The translations under genes and the position numbers were made by a program. Under the pieces are notes generated by a model. It worked only from the letters and a program-made list of their open reading frames with translations, ran no database searches and was not told the DNA's origin. A DNA stretch of 11,361 bases from Bacteroidales bacterium (GTDB taxonomy: Bacteria; Bacteroidota; Bacteroidia; Bacteroidales; UBA932). This document shows positions 1 through 6,431 of this stretch, piece by piece. Every line of letters begins with the position of its first letter. Position 1 is the first letter of the stretch. The DNA is taken from positions 1 through 11,361 of the forward strand of contig JAFZLQ010000050.1 of the NCBI GenBank assembly GCA_017551425.1. The letters run 5' to 3'.

Positions 1-90
1 AGCGATGACGCCGCAGACGTTGGGAGGGATGGAGTGAGCGAAGCGAACGGAAACTTCCGGGGTCAACTGCCGCCGCTGGCGTCCGCGCAC
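1..90. other. GC-rich intergenic spacer
   Basis: No gene is supported. It contains a small palindrome CGGAA-AC-TTCCG (49-60 area) and a purine-rich motif GGAGTGAGCGAAGCGAACGG (31-50). A related stretch, GGAGTGAGGGAGCGAG, occurs at 9495-9510, also on the 3' side of a minus-strand tRNA. The window edge cuts the region, so the end of a gene to the left cannot be excluded. Confidence 0.4.
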
Positions 91-125
91 AAAAAAAGGT
101 GACCAATAATCTCTTATTAGTCACC
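91..125 (-). terminator. Intrinsic terminator of tRNA-Pro
   Basis: Seen: arms 98-109 and 114-125 pair over 12 positions with one G-T wobble, around a 4-nt loop (110-113). On the minus strand the hairpin is followed at once by seven T (91-97). It starts about 10 nt beyond the tRNA 3' end. Geometry and U-run are classic for a rho-independent terminator of the minus-strand tRNA transcript. Confidence 0.85.
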
Positions 126-134
126 CTCAAGAAG

Positions 135-208
135 TCGGGGTAAAAGGACTCGAACCTTCGACCCTCTGGTCCCAAACCAGATGCGCTAGCCAACTGCGCC
201 ACACCCCG
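135..208 (-). tRNA. tRNA-Pro(UGG)
   Basis: Seen: the minus strand folds into a 74-nt cloverleaf. The 7-bp acceptor stem pairs 202-208 with 136-142 and has one terminal G-U. The D-arm contains the GTTGGCTAGC type of sequence, and the anticodon stem TCTGG/CCAGA encloses a 7-nt loop TTTGGGA with anticodon TGG. The T-arm has the TTCGAGT loop and the discriminator is A. CCA is not encoded, so it would be added after transcription. The tRNA decodes proline CCN codons. A Bacteroidota promoter lies a few nt upstream and a terminator directly downstream, so it is an independent single-tRNA unit. Confidence 0.96.
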
Positions 209-218
209 GATTCGGGTG

Positions 219-249
219 CAAAGTTAGCAATTACAAATCAAATCTCAAA
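219..249 (-). promoter_or_regulatory. Promoter of tRNA-Pro
   Basis: Seen on the minus strand: TTTG at 249-246, a 19-nt spacer, then TAACTTTGC with the -7 box at 226-219. This fits the Bacteroidota housekeeping consensus TTTG-N19-21-TAnnTTTG. The tRNA 5' end at 208 is about 10 nt past the box. The -33 element lies inside the last codons of the upstream anti-sigma gene, so the tRNA promoter is embedded in that gene's 3' end. Confidence 0.8.
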
Positions 250-1436
250 CCCGCGTCGAAGTTGAACATGAAGGGTTTGTCTGTGCGAAGTGACTTGGGC
301 TGGTTGCCGTGGAAGTAGTAGCGCACGGCGGGATCCAGGAACAGGTTAAGTTTTCCACCGAGGGGAATCTCCACCCCTATGCCGAGAGCAGCAGAGAACT
401 GCATGGCCCCGGCAGCGTCTTTGACCACCGTGCCGGGATCCGACATGAGGCGGTATTTGTTGGAGACGCAGACCTCCGCCGAGCCGCCGCCCCATGCATA
501 GAGATTGAGGAGGCCGTCTTTGGTGGACAGAAGGTCGTAATATACATTGACGGGGACGCCGACATACTGTACAGCGTGATAGATTCCACCGGTGTAAGTG
601 TCTGAGTATGAGCCCTTGAAGGTGCGGGTAAGGAGGGAATAATCCAGGCCCGTGCCGAGGGACAGCTTAGGCGCAACATGGAAGCGCGCGCCAAGCCCTA
701 TTGTGAACGGGACGCCGTATGTGGATGTGCCCACCTCGCCTATTCCGGCGTCGGGCGATCCCGCACCGGGAGCCATCTTGCTGATGCCGGTGCCGCCGTA
801 GGAGATGTTGGAGTCGTTGCCTCCGACCCCTCCCTGGGCATACAGGCCGCTGAACCTTGGTTCGTTACTGATTGATCTGGCGTCTTGCCGCTCTATGGCC
901 GCCCACTGGGATGCAACATCCTGAGGGCTCTCTGCCGAAGGGGTTGCAGCCGCCTCTGAAGGCGATTCTGTAACGGATTCCTGAACGACGGGGCTTTCCT
1001 CCGCCGGGGCTGCCGAAGCTTCCTGAGCCTCCGAAACCACCGGGGCCTGCCCTGCATCCGCTGCCGGCACCACTGCGGCAGTAAGCTGCCTGCGGCGGGC
1101 GGCGGGCGCTGCGGAAACCGGCTCCACAGCCAGCTCCGCGGCTTCTTCCACAACCGGCTCTTCAGCCGGCTCCGGAACTGCCTCCGTGACGTTTTGTGCT
1201 ACGATAAAGCTATCTGCCGGATCTGCGGGGCCATTGCCGTTGAAGGCGAAGAACAGGCCCGCGACCAGCGCTGCGGCGGCAAAGGCGGGAACCGCCCACC
1301 TCCACCATGCGGCCGCTGCGGCGGCAGAATCGAGACGCGCAGACACGGCACGCCACACACGCCGGGGGGCTTTAACCTCGGCGTCCTGCAGCACCGACTT
1401 GATCTGTCGGTCGAATTCCTGCCAATTGTCTTGCAT
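231..1436 (-). CDS. Dual membrane-spanning anti-sigma factor (Dma-like), inner-membrane/outer-membrane beta-barrel fusion
   Basis: Likely anti-sigma factor for the adjacent ECF sigma. From the Met at 1436 the protein is 401 aa. Residues 1-45 are a short cytoplasmic segment (MQDNWQEFDRQIK...). Residues about 47-66 form one Ala-rich transmembrane helix after WWRW. Residues about 70-190 are an Ala/Pro/Glu/Val-rich, probably disordered periplasmic linker. Residues about 200-401 have the alternating Gly/aromatic pattern of a small outer-membrane beta-barrel, ending AGLRFDL. The 1436 start lies 7 nt after the sigma stop; an in-frame ATG at 1475 would overlap the sigma gene and is less likely. Known: proteins of this layout, paired with ECF sigmas, were described in Bacteroides as Dma proteins, one of which affects outer-membrane vesiculation. 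Inferred: this protein senses outer-membrane state and releases its sigma. Sequence in the N-terminal segment is too divergent to name an anti-sigma domain by eye. Confidence 0.8.
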   Translation of the reverse strand: MQDNWQEFDRQIKSVLQDAEVKAPRRVWRAVSARLDSAAAAAAWWRWAVPAFAAAALVAGLFFAFNGNGPADPADSFIVAQNVTEAVPEPAEEPVVEEAAELAVEPVSAAPAARRRQLTAAVVPAADAGQAPVVSEAQEASAAPAEESPVVQESVTESPSEAAATPSAESPQDVASQWAAIERQDARSISNEPRFSGLYAQGGVGGNDSNISYGGTGISKMAPGAGSPDAGIGEVGTSTYGVPFTIGLGARFHVAPKLSLGTGLDYSLLTRTFKGSYSDTYTGGIYHAVQYVGVPVNVYYDLLSTKDGLLNLYAWGGGSAEVCVSNKYRLMSDPGTVVKDAAGAMQFSAALGIGVEIPLGGKLNLFLDPAVRYYFHGNQPKSLRTDKPFMFNFDAGLRFDL

Positions 1437-1443
1437 CGTTATA

Positions 1444-1986
1444 TCATTTTTTAATCTTTGTCTGCAGCATGGCACGGGCTCTCAGCAGCTGGGAGCGCGA
1501 CGTGGCCTCGGAAATGCCGAGGTATTCAGCAATCTCTGCGTGGGAGTAACCTTCCACCACATACATGTTGAATACGGTCCTGAATCCGGCGGGAAGCTCA
1601 GATATGGCCTTGTACAGCTCCTTGTAGCTGATCTGCTGTATGGCCGAGGGGGCTTCTCCCGGGACGTTCCAGGCGGCATCGACATCCGTACTTTCTTTTA
1701 GGACGTCGTTTTTCCTGAGACTCATGAGTGCCGTGTTGACAAAGATCTTCCTGGCCCAGCCTTCGAAGGACCCCTCACCCGTATAGGTGCTGAGTTTGGC
1801 GAACAACGTTACAAACCCCTCCTGGAGCACGTCTTCGGCTGAGTCGCGGTCTGTCATGTATCGCAGGCAGACGGCATACATTTTGCCGGAGAGAGCGTCG
1901 TAGATGGCTTTTTGTGCACGTCTGTCGCCTTCCTTGGCTTTGGCTATCCAGGAATTAAGATGCGTGTTGTCGGCAAAAAGTTGCAT
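1444..1986 (-). CDS. ECF-type RNA polymerase sigma factor
   Basis: A 180-aa sigma-70 family protein of usual ECF length. Region 2 spans about residues 24-93, with the DSAEDVLQEGFVTLF core-binding motif and the FEGWARKIFVN promoter-melting segment. Region 4 spans about 126-175, with LPAGFRTVFNMYVVEGYSHAEIAEYLG... and the ISEATSRSQLLRAR recognition helix. Region 3 is absent, as expected for ECF factors. It is first in an operon with the Dma-like anti-sigma 7 nt downstream, so the two are probably co-made and the sigma is held at the inner membrane until a signal arrives. No good housekeeping -33/-7 pair was found upstream (nearest is TATTTTCG on the minus strand), which would fit autoregulation by the ECF itself, but that is inference. 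Targets cannot be read from this window. Confidence 0.93.
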   Translation of the reverse strand: MQLFADNTHLNSWIAKAKEGDRRAQKAIYDALSGKMYAVCLRYMTDRDSAEDVLQEGFVTLFAKLSTYTGEGSFEGWARKIFVNTALMSLRKNDVLKESTDVDAAWNVPGEAPSAIQQISYKELYKAISELPAGFRTVFNMYVVEGYSHAEIAEYLGISEATSRSQLLRARAMLQTKIKK

Positions 1987-2020
1987 CGGGTCTCAAAAAA
2001 AACTCCAAACCGTGAAACAG

Positions 2021-2053
2021 TTTGCGAAAATAGGCAAAAAATCAATAATTTTG
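2021..2053 (+). promoter_or_regulatory. Promoter of the TPR/EnvC-like operon
   Basis: Seen: TTTG at 2021-2024, a 21-nt spacer, then TAATTTTG at 2046-2053, a full match to TTTG-N19-21-TAnnTTTG. The ATG at 2061 is only 7 nt beyond the -7 box, so the 5' leader should be about 0-5 nt. A small inverted repeat CAAAC-N9-GTTTG (2006-2024) overlaps the -33 element and lies between this operon and the divergent sigma gene; whether it is an operator is unknown. Confidence 0.75.
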
Positions 2054-2060
2054 TAACGGA

Positions 2061-3257
2061 ATGAGAAAACTCCTGCTCAGTTTGTGTTCTGCCGCCGCCT
2101 TGCTGCCGGCCGTATGCGCCGCCCAAAACAGCACCGGGCTGGCGCCGGAAGCCATCCCCGACGGAGAGACAAATCCCGCACGCATAGCACTGGAGAACGC
2201 CGTCCTGGACGCCGTCACCCTCATGGAGACGGGCAACCTGGGAGACGCCGCCGCCATACTCGACTCGCTCGACCGCACCAACCCCACAGACGCATCGGTA
2301 CAGTATTACCTGGGCCTCTGCAGCTACTCCATGGGGGACCTTGAGGGCACCGTGGCGCGCTTCGAGAAGGCCGCCGCAATCGACACGTCCAACCTCTGGT
2401 ACCGGGAGACGCTGGCCAACCTGTACATCGGCACGGGCGAGGCCGCCAGGGCCGGAGAGCTCTTCGAGGGCCTGGCCGTCGCCAATCCCGCCCGCTTCCG
2501 CAATTCGTACACCCTCGCCCTCATGGCGGACGCCTACAGGATGAAGCGGGACTACGACTCGTTCTTCTCCACCCTAACCGAGCTCGTGCAGGCCGAGGAC
2601 GCCGACGACGAGATGAAGTACCGCGCCCTCATGGGGGCCCTGGGCAACTTCGACCGCCGCACCCTCAACAGCCTCCTGCCGCGCATGGACACCCTGATGC
2701 TCCGCTTCACAGAGGCCGAGCCCTCAAGCGTGAAGGCGCATCAGCTGCGGATGGAGATCGCCGGAATGACGAACAACTCCCCCGTCATCATCAGCGAATG
2801 CGAACGTCTCATGGAGCTGCAGGCGTCGGACACCACCCAGGTCGTCACCTGCCTCTCCATCATCGGCGATACCTATTATCATGACGGCAACGTGCGCAAG
2901 GCGTACAAGACCTACGACAAGGCGCTCAAGCTGGCGCCGGACTACTGCCCGGTGCTGAACAACTACGCCTACTTCCTCAGCCAGCAGCGCAGGCGCCTCG
3001 GCAAGGCGGAGAAGATGAGCCGCATCACCATAGAGAAGGAGCCAGACAACTCAACGTATCTGGACACCTACGGCTGGATCCTTTTCCTCCGCGGGAAGGC
3101 GAAGCAGGCCAAGCCCTACTTCAAGCACGCCATGCTCTACGGAGGCAAGGACAGCGCCGTTGTGCTGATGCATTTCTCGCTGGTACTCAAGGCGTTGGGA
3201 GAGAACGACCTGGCCACCTACTACCGCACCCTCGCAGAAAACAAACAGCAGCAATGA
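2061..3257 (+). CDS. Secreted tetratricopeptide-repeat protein
   Basis: A 398-aa protein with a Sec signal peptide at residues 1-20 (MRKLLLSLCSAAALLPAVCA, cleavage before AQN). No convincing lipobox is seen, so it is probably periplasmic. TPR-like helical pairs occur at about residues 50-140 (YYLGLCSYSMGDLEGTVARF, then LANLYIGTGEAARAGELFEG) and about 265-390 (IIGDTYYHDGNVRKAYKTYD and YLDTYGWILFLRGKAKQAKP). A less regular helical stretch lies between. TPR arrays are protein-docking scaffolds; the partner is unknown. It overlaps the next gene by 4 nt (ATGA), so the two are translationally coupled, and the EnvC-like protein is the natural candidate partner. In other Bacteroidales a similar TPR gene precedes an M23/EnvC gene with a DUF4292 gene between; that middle gene is absent here (from memory, not checked). 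Confidence 0.88.
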   Translation: MRKLLLSLCSAAALLPAVCAAQNSTGLAPEAIPDGETNPARIALENAVLDAVTLMETGNLGDAAAILDSLDRTNPTDASVQYYLGLCSYSMGDLEGTVARFEKAAAIDTSNLWYRETLANLYIGTGEAARAGELFEGLAVANPARFRNSYTLALMADAYRMKRDYDSFFSTLTELVQAEDADDEMKYRALMGALGNFDRRTLNSLLPRMDTLMLRFTEAEPSSVKAHQLRMEIAGMTNNSPVIISECERLMELQASDTTQVVTCLSIIGDTYYHDGNVRKAYKTYDKALKLAPDYCPVLNNYAYFLSQQRRRLGKAEKMSRITIEKEPDNSTYLDTYGWILFLRGKAKQAKPYFKHAMLYGGKDSAVVLMHFSLVLKALGENDLATYYRTLAENKQQQ

Positions 3258-4456
3258 AAGCCCTCCGCATACTCGTCGTCCTGATTCTCGCAAGCGTATG
3301 CTCACTGCCGGCGCCCGCCCAGAGCCTCTCCCGCACCCGGGACCGCAAGGCCCGCCTGGAGAAGGACATCCGCATGCTCGAGAACCAGATCAGCACCACC
3401 CGGGGCAAGGAGAACAGCGCCGCTCGCCAGCTGGACCTCCTCCGTACCCAGTCCGCCGCCCGCCGGGAGCTGCTGCAGGAAAGCGAGCGGGAGCTCCGCA
3501 TCCTCACGGACAGCGTACGCCGGTGCCGCAGGCAGGTTGACAGCCTCGGCGCCCGCATCGACACGATGACCATCCGCTACGAGACGCTGGTGCGCAACGC
3601 CTACCGCAACCGCGACGCCCGCGTCTGGTACATGTACATCCTCGCAAGCGAAAACATCGGCCAGGGCCTGCGCCGATACGGCTACCTGAGGCACCTGTCG
3701 GGCGAGCTGAACACCCAGGGCCGGCGGCTCAAGGGCGAAAGGGACACGCTTGCCGCAGTGCAGGCGCGGCTCGAGCAGCTGCGTTCCGACGCCCGCAGGG
3801 TACGAGACAGCCGCGCGTCCGAGGTGGAGAAGCTCAGGCGCGAGGAGGAACGATCCCGCAACCTGGTGTCGCAGCTGCAGAAAGACCGCAAGATGTACCT
3901 CAACCAGCTTAGCAAGAAGCGCAGCGAGGTGGAGGCGCTGAACCGGGAAATAGAGAAGCTGATCGCTGCCGAAATGGACGGCGGCGGCAAGAAGCAGGGC
4001 AGGAACAGCGGCGGCAAGAAGACGTCCACGACCATCGATACCGCCCTGTCCAAGGAGTTTTCCGCAAACAAGGGCAAGCTGCCCTGGCCCGCCGAGGGAC
4101 GCGTCGTAAGCCACTTCGGGCGCAGCCAGCACCCCGTATATACAAAGGTGGAGATGCCTTTCAACAACGGAGTGGGCCTGGCGATGGAGCCCGACGGCGC
4201 GGTGAAGGCGGTCTTCAACGGAGTGGTCAAACAGATAGTGATGATCCCCGGGTACAACCAGTGCGTACTGGTGCAGCACGGGGAATACTTCACCTTCTAC
4301 TGCAAGCTCGGGAGCGTGGCGGTGAAGGCCGGCGACAAAGTCAAGACCGGCGCCGTCCTGGGGCACGTGGCCACCATGGGCGGCGAAACGCAGCTCCACT
4401 TCCAGCTATGGAAGGGAAAGGAACCGCAGGATCCGGAAAAGTGGTTGAAAAAATAG
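3254..4456 (+). CDS. EnvC-like murein hydrolase activator (coiled coil + degenerate LytM/M23 domain)
   Basis: A 400-aa protein. Residues 1-23 are a Sec signal peptide (cleavage near PAPAQS). Residues about 25-240 are heptad-rich coiled coil heavy in Arg, Glu, Lys and Leu. A Gly/Lys linker spans 242-258. Residues about 275-400 are a LytM/M23 domain starting KLPWPAEGRVVSHFG. Zinc ligands of active M23 peptidases are lost: the expected HxxxD reads N305-N-G-V-G308, and the first His of the HxH motif is Gln380; only His382 remains. This is the signature of catalytically dead EnvC-type proteins, which activate N-acetylmuramoyl-L-alanine amidases at the division site rather than cut peptidoglycan themselves. 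Inferred: periplasmic activator of septal amidase, working with the upstream TPR protein. It ends 2 nt before a convergent gene, with no terminator visible between them. Confidence 0.87.
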   Translation: MKALRILVVLILASVCSLPAPAQSLSRTRDRKARLEKDIRMLENQISTTRGKENSAARQLDLLRTQSAARRELLQESERELRILTDSVRRCRRQVDSLGARIDTMTIRYETLVRNAYRNRDARVWYMYILASENIGQGLRRYGYLRHLSGELNTQGRRLKGERDTLAAVQARLEQLRSDARRVRDSRASEVEKLRREEERSRNLVSQLQKDRKMYLNQLSKKRSEVEALNREIEKLIAAEMDGGGKKQGRNSGGKKTSTTIDTALSKEFSANKGKLPWPAEGRVVSHFGRSQHPVYTKVEMPFNNGVGLAMEPDGAVKAVFNGVVKQIVMIPGYNQCVLVQHGEYFTFYCKLGSVAVKAGDKVKTGAVLGHVATMGGETQLHFQLWKGKEPQDPEKWLKK

Positions 4457-4458
4457 GG

Positions 4459-5109
4459 CTATTCGCCTGAGACCCAGACCAATACGTGACGGTCGAAGGT
4501 CATGTATTCAAGCTTCAGCTCCTCTTCGTAGCCGTCTTTGTTGATGAAGGTGGCGTCCAGCTCGCCTTCCTCGCGAGGGCGGACGTCCTCTATCTCTATC
4601 TGCTCGGCGAAATCTACGTGGTACTGGCTCATCTTCTTATAGACGGCCTCCTTGGCGCACCAGTAGATGGCCAGCTGGGTGCGGCGGTCGTCTGCGTCGT
4701 CGTCCAGCTCGTCTATCTCGTCTTCCGAGAGTGCCCTTTTCTCTACGGCGGAGAAGTCGCGGTCCAGCGATTCGCAGTCTATGCCGACTTCGTCAACATC
4801 GTTGAGGATGATGGCTACGTATTTGTCTGTATGGGTGATGCTGATGTTGATGGCGTTGTTCTCTATGTAGGGTTTGCCGTTGTCGTGGTGGGAAAGGTAA
4901 ACCTTTTCTTCGAACATGACGTCGAGAAGAGCGCGCACTGCCAGCTTCTGCTTGCGTACGGATTCGCTCTTTATGTATGAAATTTCCTCCAGTTCGTCGG
5001 AGGGGATGGATGTAAGTGCGCGAAGCTCAGCTTCGGTCTCTGAAATTTGCCAGACGCCTATGCGCGAGTGATAGTCGTCGTCGAGATCTTTCTGTAGATA
5101 AAGTGCCAT
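4459..5109 (-). CDS. 4'-phosphopantetheinyl transferase superfamily protein (Sfp/AcpT type)
   Basis: A 216-aa protein, the usual length for the Sfp-type group. It transfers 4'-phosphopantetheine from coenzyme A to a Ser of carrier proteins, most likely acyl carrier protein. Motifs seen: DNGKPYIEN at about 76-84 followed by INISITHTDKYVAI at about 87-100; VGIDCESL with Asp111 and Glu113 as magnesium ligands; and IYWCAKEAVYK with Trp150, Lys153 and Glu154. All key residues are present, so it should be active. It is acidic, with a D/E-rich stretch at 129-142. It is monocistronic as far as visible, convergent with the EnvC-like gene and divergent from mdh, with its own promoter. The cognate carrier protein is not in the window. 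Confidence 0.9.
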   Translation of the reverse strand: MALYLQKDLDDDYHSRIGVWQISETEAELRALTSIPSDELEEISYIKSESVRKQKLAVRALLDVMFEEKVYLSHHDNGKPYIENNAINISITHTDKYVAIILNDVDEVGIDCESLDRDFSAVEKRALSEDEIDELDDDADDRRTQLAIYWCAKEAVYKKMSQYHVDFAEQIEIEDVRPREEGELDATFINKDGYEEELKLEYMTFDRHVLVWVSGE

Positions 5110-5126
5110 AAAAGTTTATAACGGGG

Positions 5127-5158
5127 CAAAGATAATGATTTTTTTAATATGGAAGAAA
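5127..5158 (-). promoter_or_regulatory. Promoter of the phosphopantetheinyl transferase gene
   Basis: Seen on the minus strand: TATCTTTG (5134-5127) preceded by TTTC (5158-5155) with a 20-nt spacer, one mismatch from the -33 consensus. The start codon at 5109 would give a leader of about 12-16 nt. It overlaps the divergent mdh promoter, so the two may interfere. Confidence 0.65.
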
Positions 5159-5171
5159 TTTTGTATTTTTG
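5140..5171 (+). promoter_or_regulatory. Promoter of mdh
   Basis: Seen: TATTTTTG at 5164-5171 matches the -7 consensus TAnnTTTG. A T-tract (5139-5145) stands at the -33 position with about 20 nt spacing, a weak -33. The expected leader to the ATG at 5201 is about 25 nt and A/T-rich without a Shine-Dalgarno. Confidence 0.65.
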
Positions 5172-5200
5172 CACTGCTTTGAAACTATATTATCTGCAAT

Positions 5201-6193
5201 ATGAAGTATTTGACCAATGAGAAATTGACCATCGTCGGAGCCGGCGGAATGATTGGCTCCAACATGGCCCAGACCGCGCTCATGCTCGGCCTCACCCCCA
5301 ACATCTGCCTGTACGACATCTACGAACCCGGCGTTCACGGTGTGGCGGAAGAGATTTACCACTGCGCCTTCGAGGGCGCCAACGTCACCTGGACTGTCGA
5401 TCCCGAGGTCGCATTCAAGGACGCCAAGTACATAATCTCCTCCGGCGGCGCTCCCCGTAAGGAAGGCATGACCCGCGAAGACCTTCTCAAAGGCAACTGC
5501 CAGATTGCCGCCGAATTCGGCGACCTCATCGAGAAGTACTGCCCCGACGTCAAGCACGTAGTTGTTATCTTCAACCCGGCGGACGTAACCGCGCTCACCG
5601 CGCTCATCCACTCAGGTCTCAAGCCCAATCAGCTTACCTCCCTCGCAGCCCTGGACAGCACCCGCCTGCAGGAGGCTCTCGCCGCAGAATTCGGCGTACA
5701 GCAGTGCAAGGTTACCGGCGCCTACACCTACGGCGGCCACGGAGAGGCAATGGCGGTATTCGCCAGCAAGGCCCTCATAGACGGCAAGCCCCTCGCAGAC
5801 CTTCCCCTTTCAGACGAGAAGTGGGCGGAAATCAAGCACGCAACCGTGCAGGGCGGTTCCAACATCATCAAGCTCCGCGGCCGCAGCTCCTTCCAGAGCC
5901 CGGCATACCAGGCCGTGAAGATGATCGAGGCCGCAATGGGCGGTCCCGAGTTCCACTGGCCCGCCGGCTGCTACGTCAACGCTCCCGAGCTCGGCTACGA
6001 GAACGTGATGATGGCAATGCCTACCGTCATAGACAAAGACGGCGTCCACTACAGCGCCCCCAAGGGCACCGCACAGGAAATGGCAGACCTCCAGGCTTCC
6101 TACGAGCACCTCTGCAAGATGCGCGACGAGATCATCTCCCTCGGCATCGTGCCGCCCGTCAAGGACTGGAAGAAAGAGAATCCCAACTTATAA
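5201..6193 (+). CDS. mdh: Malate dehydrogenase
   Basis: A 330-aa NAD-dependent lactate/malate dehydrogenase family enzyme. It interconverts malate and oxaloacetate in the cytoplasm; in Bacteroidales it usually works in the reductive direction towards fumarate and succinate. Seen: Rossmann loop GAGGMIGS (residues 13-20); Asp39 after LY at the end of the second strand, as expected for NAD; mobile loop GGAPRKEGMTREDLL with substrate-binding Arg86 and Arg92; FNPADV with Asn125; LDSTRL with Asp152 and Arg155; and catalytic His180 in TYGGHGEAM. Malate rather than lactate specificity is consistent with Arg86 in the loop. It has its own promoter and ends about 40 nt before a hairpin repeat that probably terminates it. 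Codons are strongly C-ending, typical of a well-expressed core gene here. Confidence 0.95.
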   Translation: MKYLTNEKLTIVGAGGMIGSNMAQTALMLGLTPNICLYDIYEPGVHGVAEEIYHCAFEGANVTWTVDPEVAFKDAKYIISSGGAPRKEGMTREDLLKGNCQIAAEFGDLIEKYCPDVKHVVVIFNPADVTALTALIHSGLKPNQLTSLAALDSTRLQEALAAEFGVQQCKVTGAYTYGGHGEAMAVFASKALIDGKPLADLPLSDEKWAEIKHATVQGGSNIIKLRGRSSFQSPAYQAVKMIEAAMGGPEFHWPAGCYVNAPELGYENVMMAMPTVIDKDGVHYSAPKGTAQEMADLQASYEHLCKMRDEIISLGIVPPVKDWKKENPNL

Positions 6194-6229
6194 TCCCGGT
6201 TCGCCGCAGCCCCCGGTTTATGCTGGCGT

Positions 6230-6334
6230 GCGGCGGAGAAGCAAAAATGCTACGTTTGGGCCTCCAAACGTAGCATTTTTGCGTTTTCTGCGCCCTTTTG
6301 CTACGATATTGGGGGAAAACGTAGCAGTTTGCCA
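6230..6334. repeat. 105-bp intergenic double-hairpin repeat, copy A
   Basis: Seen: a segment matched without gaps by 9334-9438, with 91 of 105 positions identical by hand count. Hairpin 1 (6241-6282) has a perfect 19-bp stem and a 4-nt loop; its right arm runs into a T-rich stretch and its left arm starts with an A-run. Hairpin 2 pairs TGCTACG (6299-6305) with CGTAGCA (6320-6326) across a 14-nt loop containing ATATTGGGGG. It lies about 37 nt after the mdh stop and can act as its terminator, and the symmetric A/T-runs would allow function in both directions. Nothing in it looks coding. Confidence 0.85.
6241..6294 (+). terminator. Probable terminator of mdh (hairpin 1 of repeat A)
   Basis: Seen: a perfect 19-bp stem, 6241-6259 with 6264-6282, four-base loop, followed by GTTTTC. 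The stem's own 3' arm ends in TTTTTGC. It is the first strong hairpin after mdh. The U-run is imperfect (interrupted by GCG), so efficiency is uncertain. Confidence 0.55.
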
Positions 6335-6370
6335 ACTGTTTCCAGCGAAAACAATAGTTCGCATTCTTAT

Positions 6371-6419
6371 CATATTTGATGATTTTTCGTGATTATTTGC
6401 AGAATAGTCATCAAATATG
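6371..6419. promoter_or_regulatory. Inverted-repeat operator of hipBA
   Basis: Seen: CATATTTGATGA (6371-6382) and its exact reverse complement TCATCAAATATG (6408-6419), separated by 25 nt. The right arm fills the space between the -33 and -7 boxes of the hipBA promoter and abuts the -7 box; the left arm is just upstream of -33. Known: HipB proteins bind inverted repeats and repress their own operons. Inferred: this is the HipB binding site, and its position would block RNA polymerase directly. Confidence 0.75.
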
Positions 6420-6427
6420 TATATTTG
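6396..6427 (+). promoter_or_regulatory. Promoter of hipBA
   Basis: Seen: TTTG (6396-6399), a 20-nt spacer, TATATTTG (6420-6427), a full match to the Bacteroidota consensus. The ATG at 6432 starts only 4 nt after the box, so the transcript should start at or within a few nt of the start codon (leaderless). Confidence 0.82.
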
Positions 6428-6431
6428 TCGC

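Noticed and set aside
1190..1212. A third copy of the repeat, because of TTTTGTGCTACGATAAAG
   Set aside because: Only the short TGCTACGATA word matches; there is no inverted partner and it lies in the linker-coding part of the anti-sigma gene.
1437..1475. Anti-sigma start at the upstream ATG (MPCCRQRL...)
   Set aside because: It would overlap the sigma gene by over 30 nt in another frame; the ATG at 1436, 7 nt after the sigma stop, gives the natural cytoplasmic N-terminus.
3302..4399. Long 365-aa minus-strand open frame opposite the EnvC-like gene
   Set aside because: It mirrors a clear coding gene with strong GC-ending codon bias; the translation is Leu/Ala/Val/His-rich with no recognisable domain.
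6417..6431. hipB start at the upstream ATG (MYICRM...)
   Set aside because: That ATG lies within the spacer/-7 region of the promoter and would not be transcribed.
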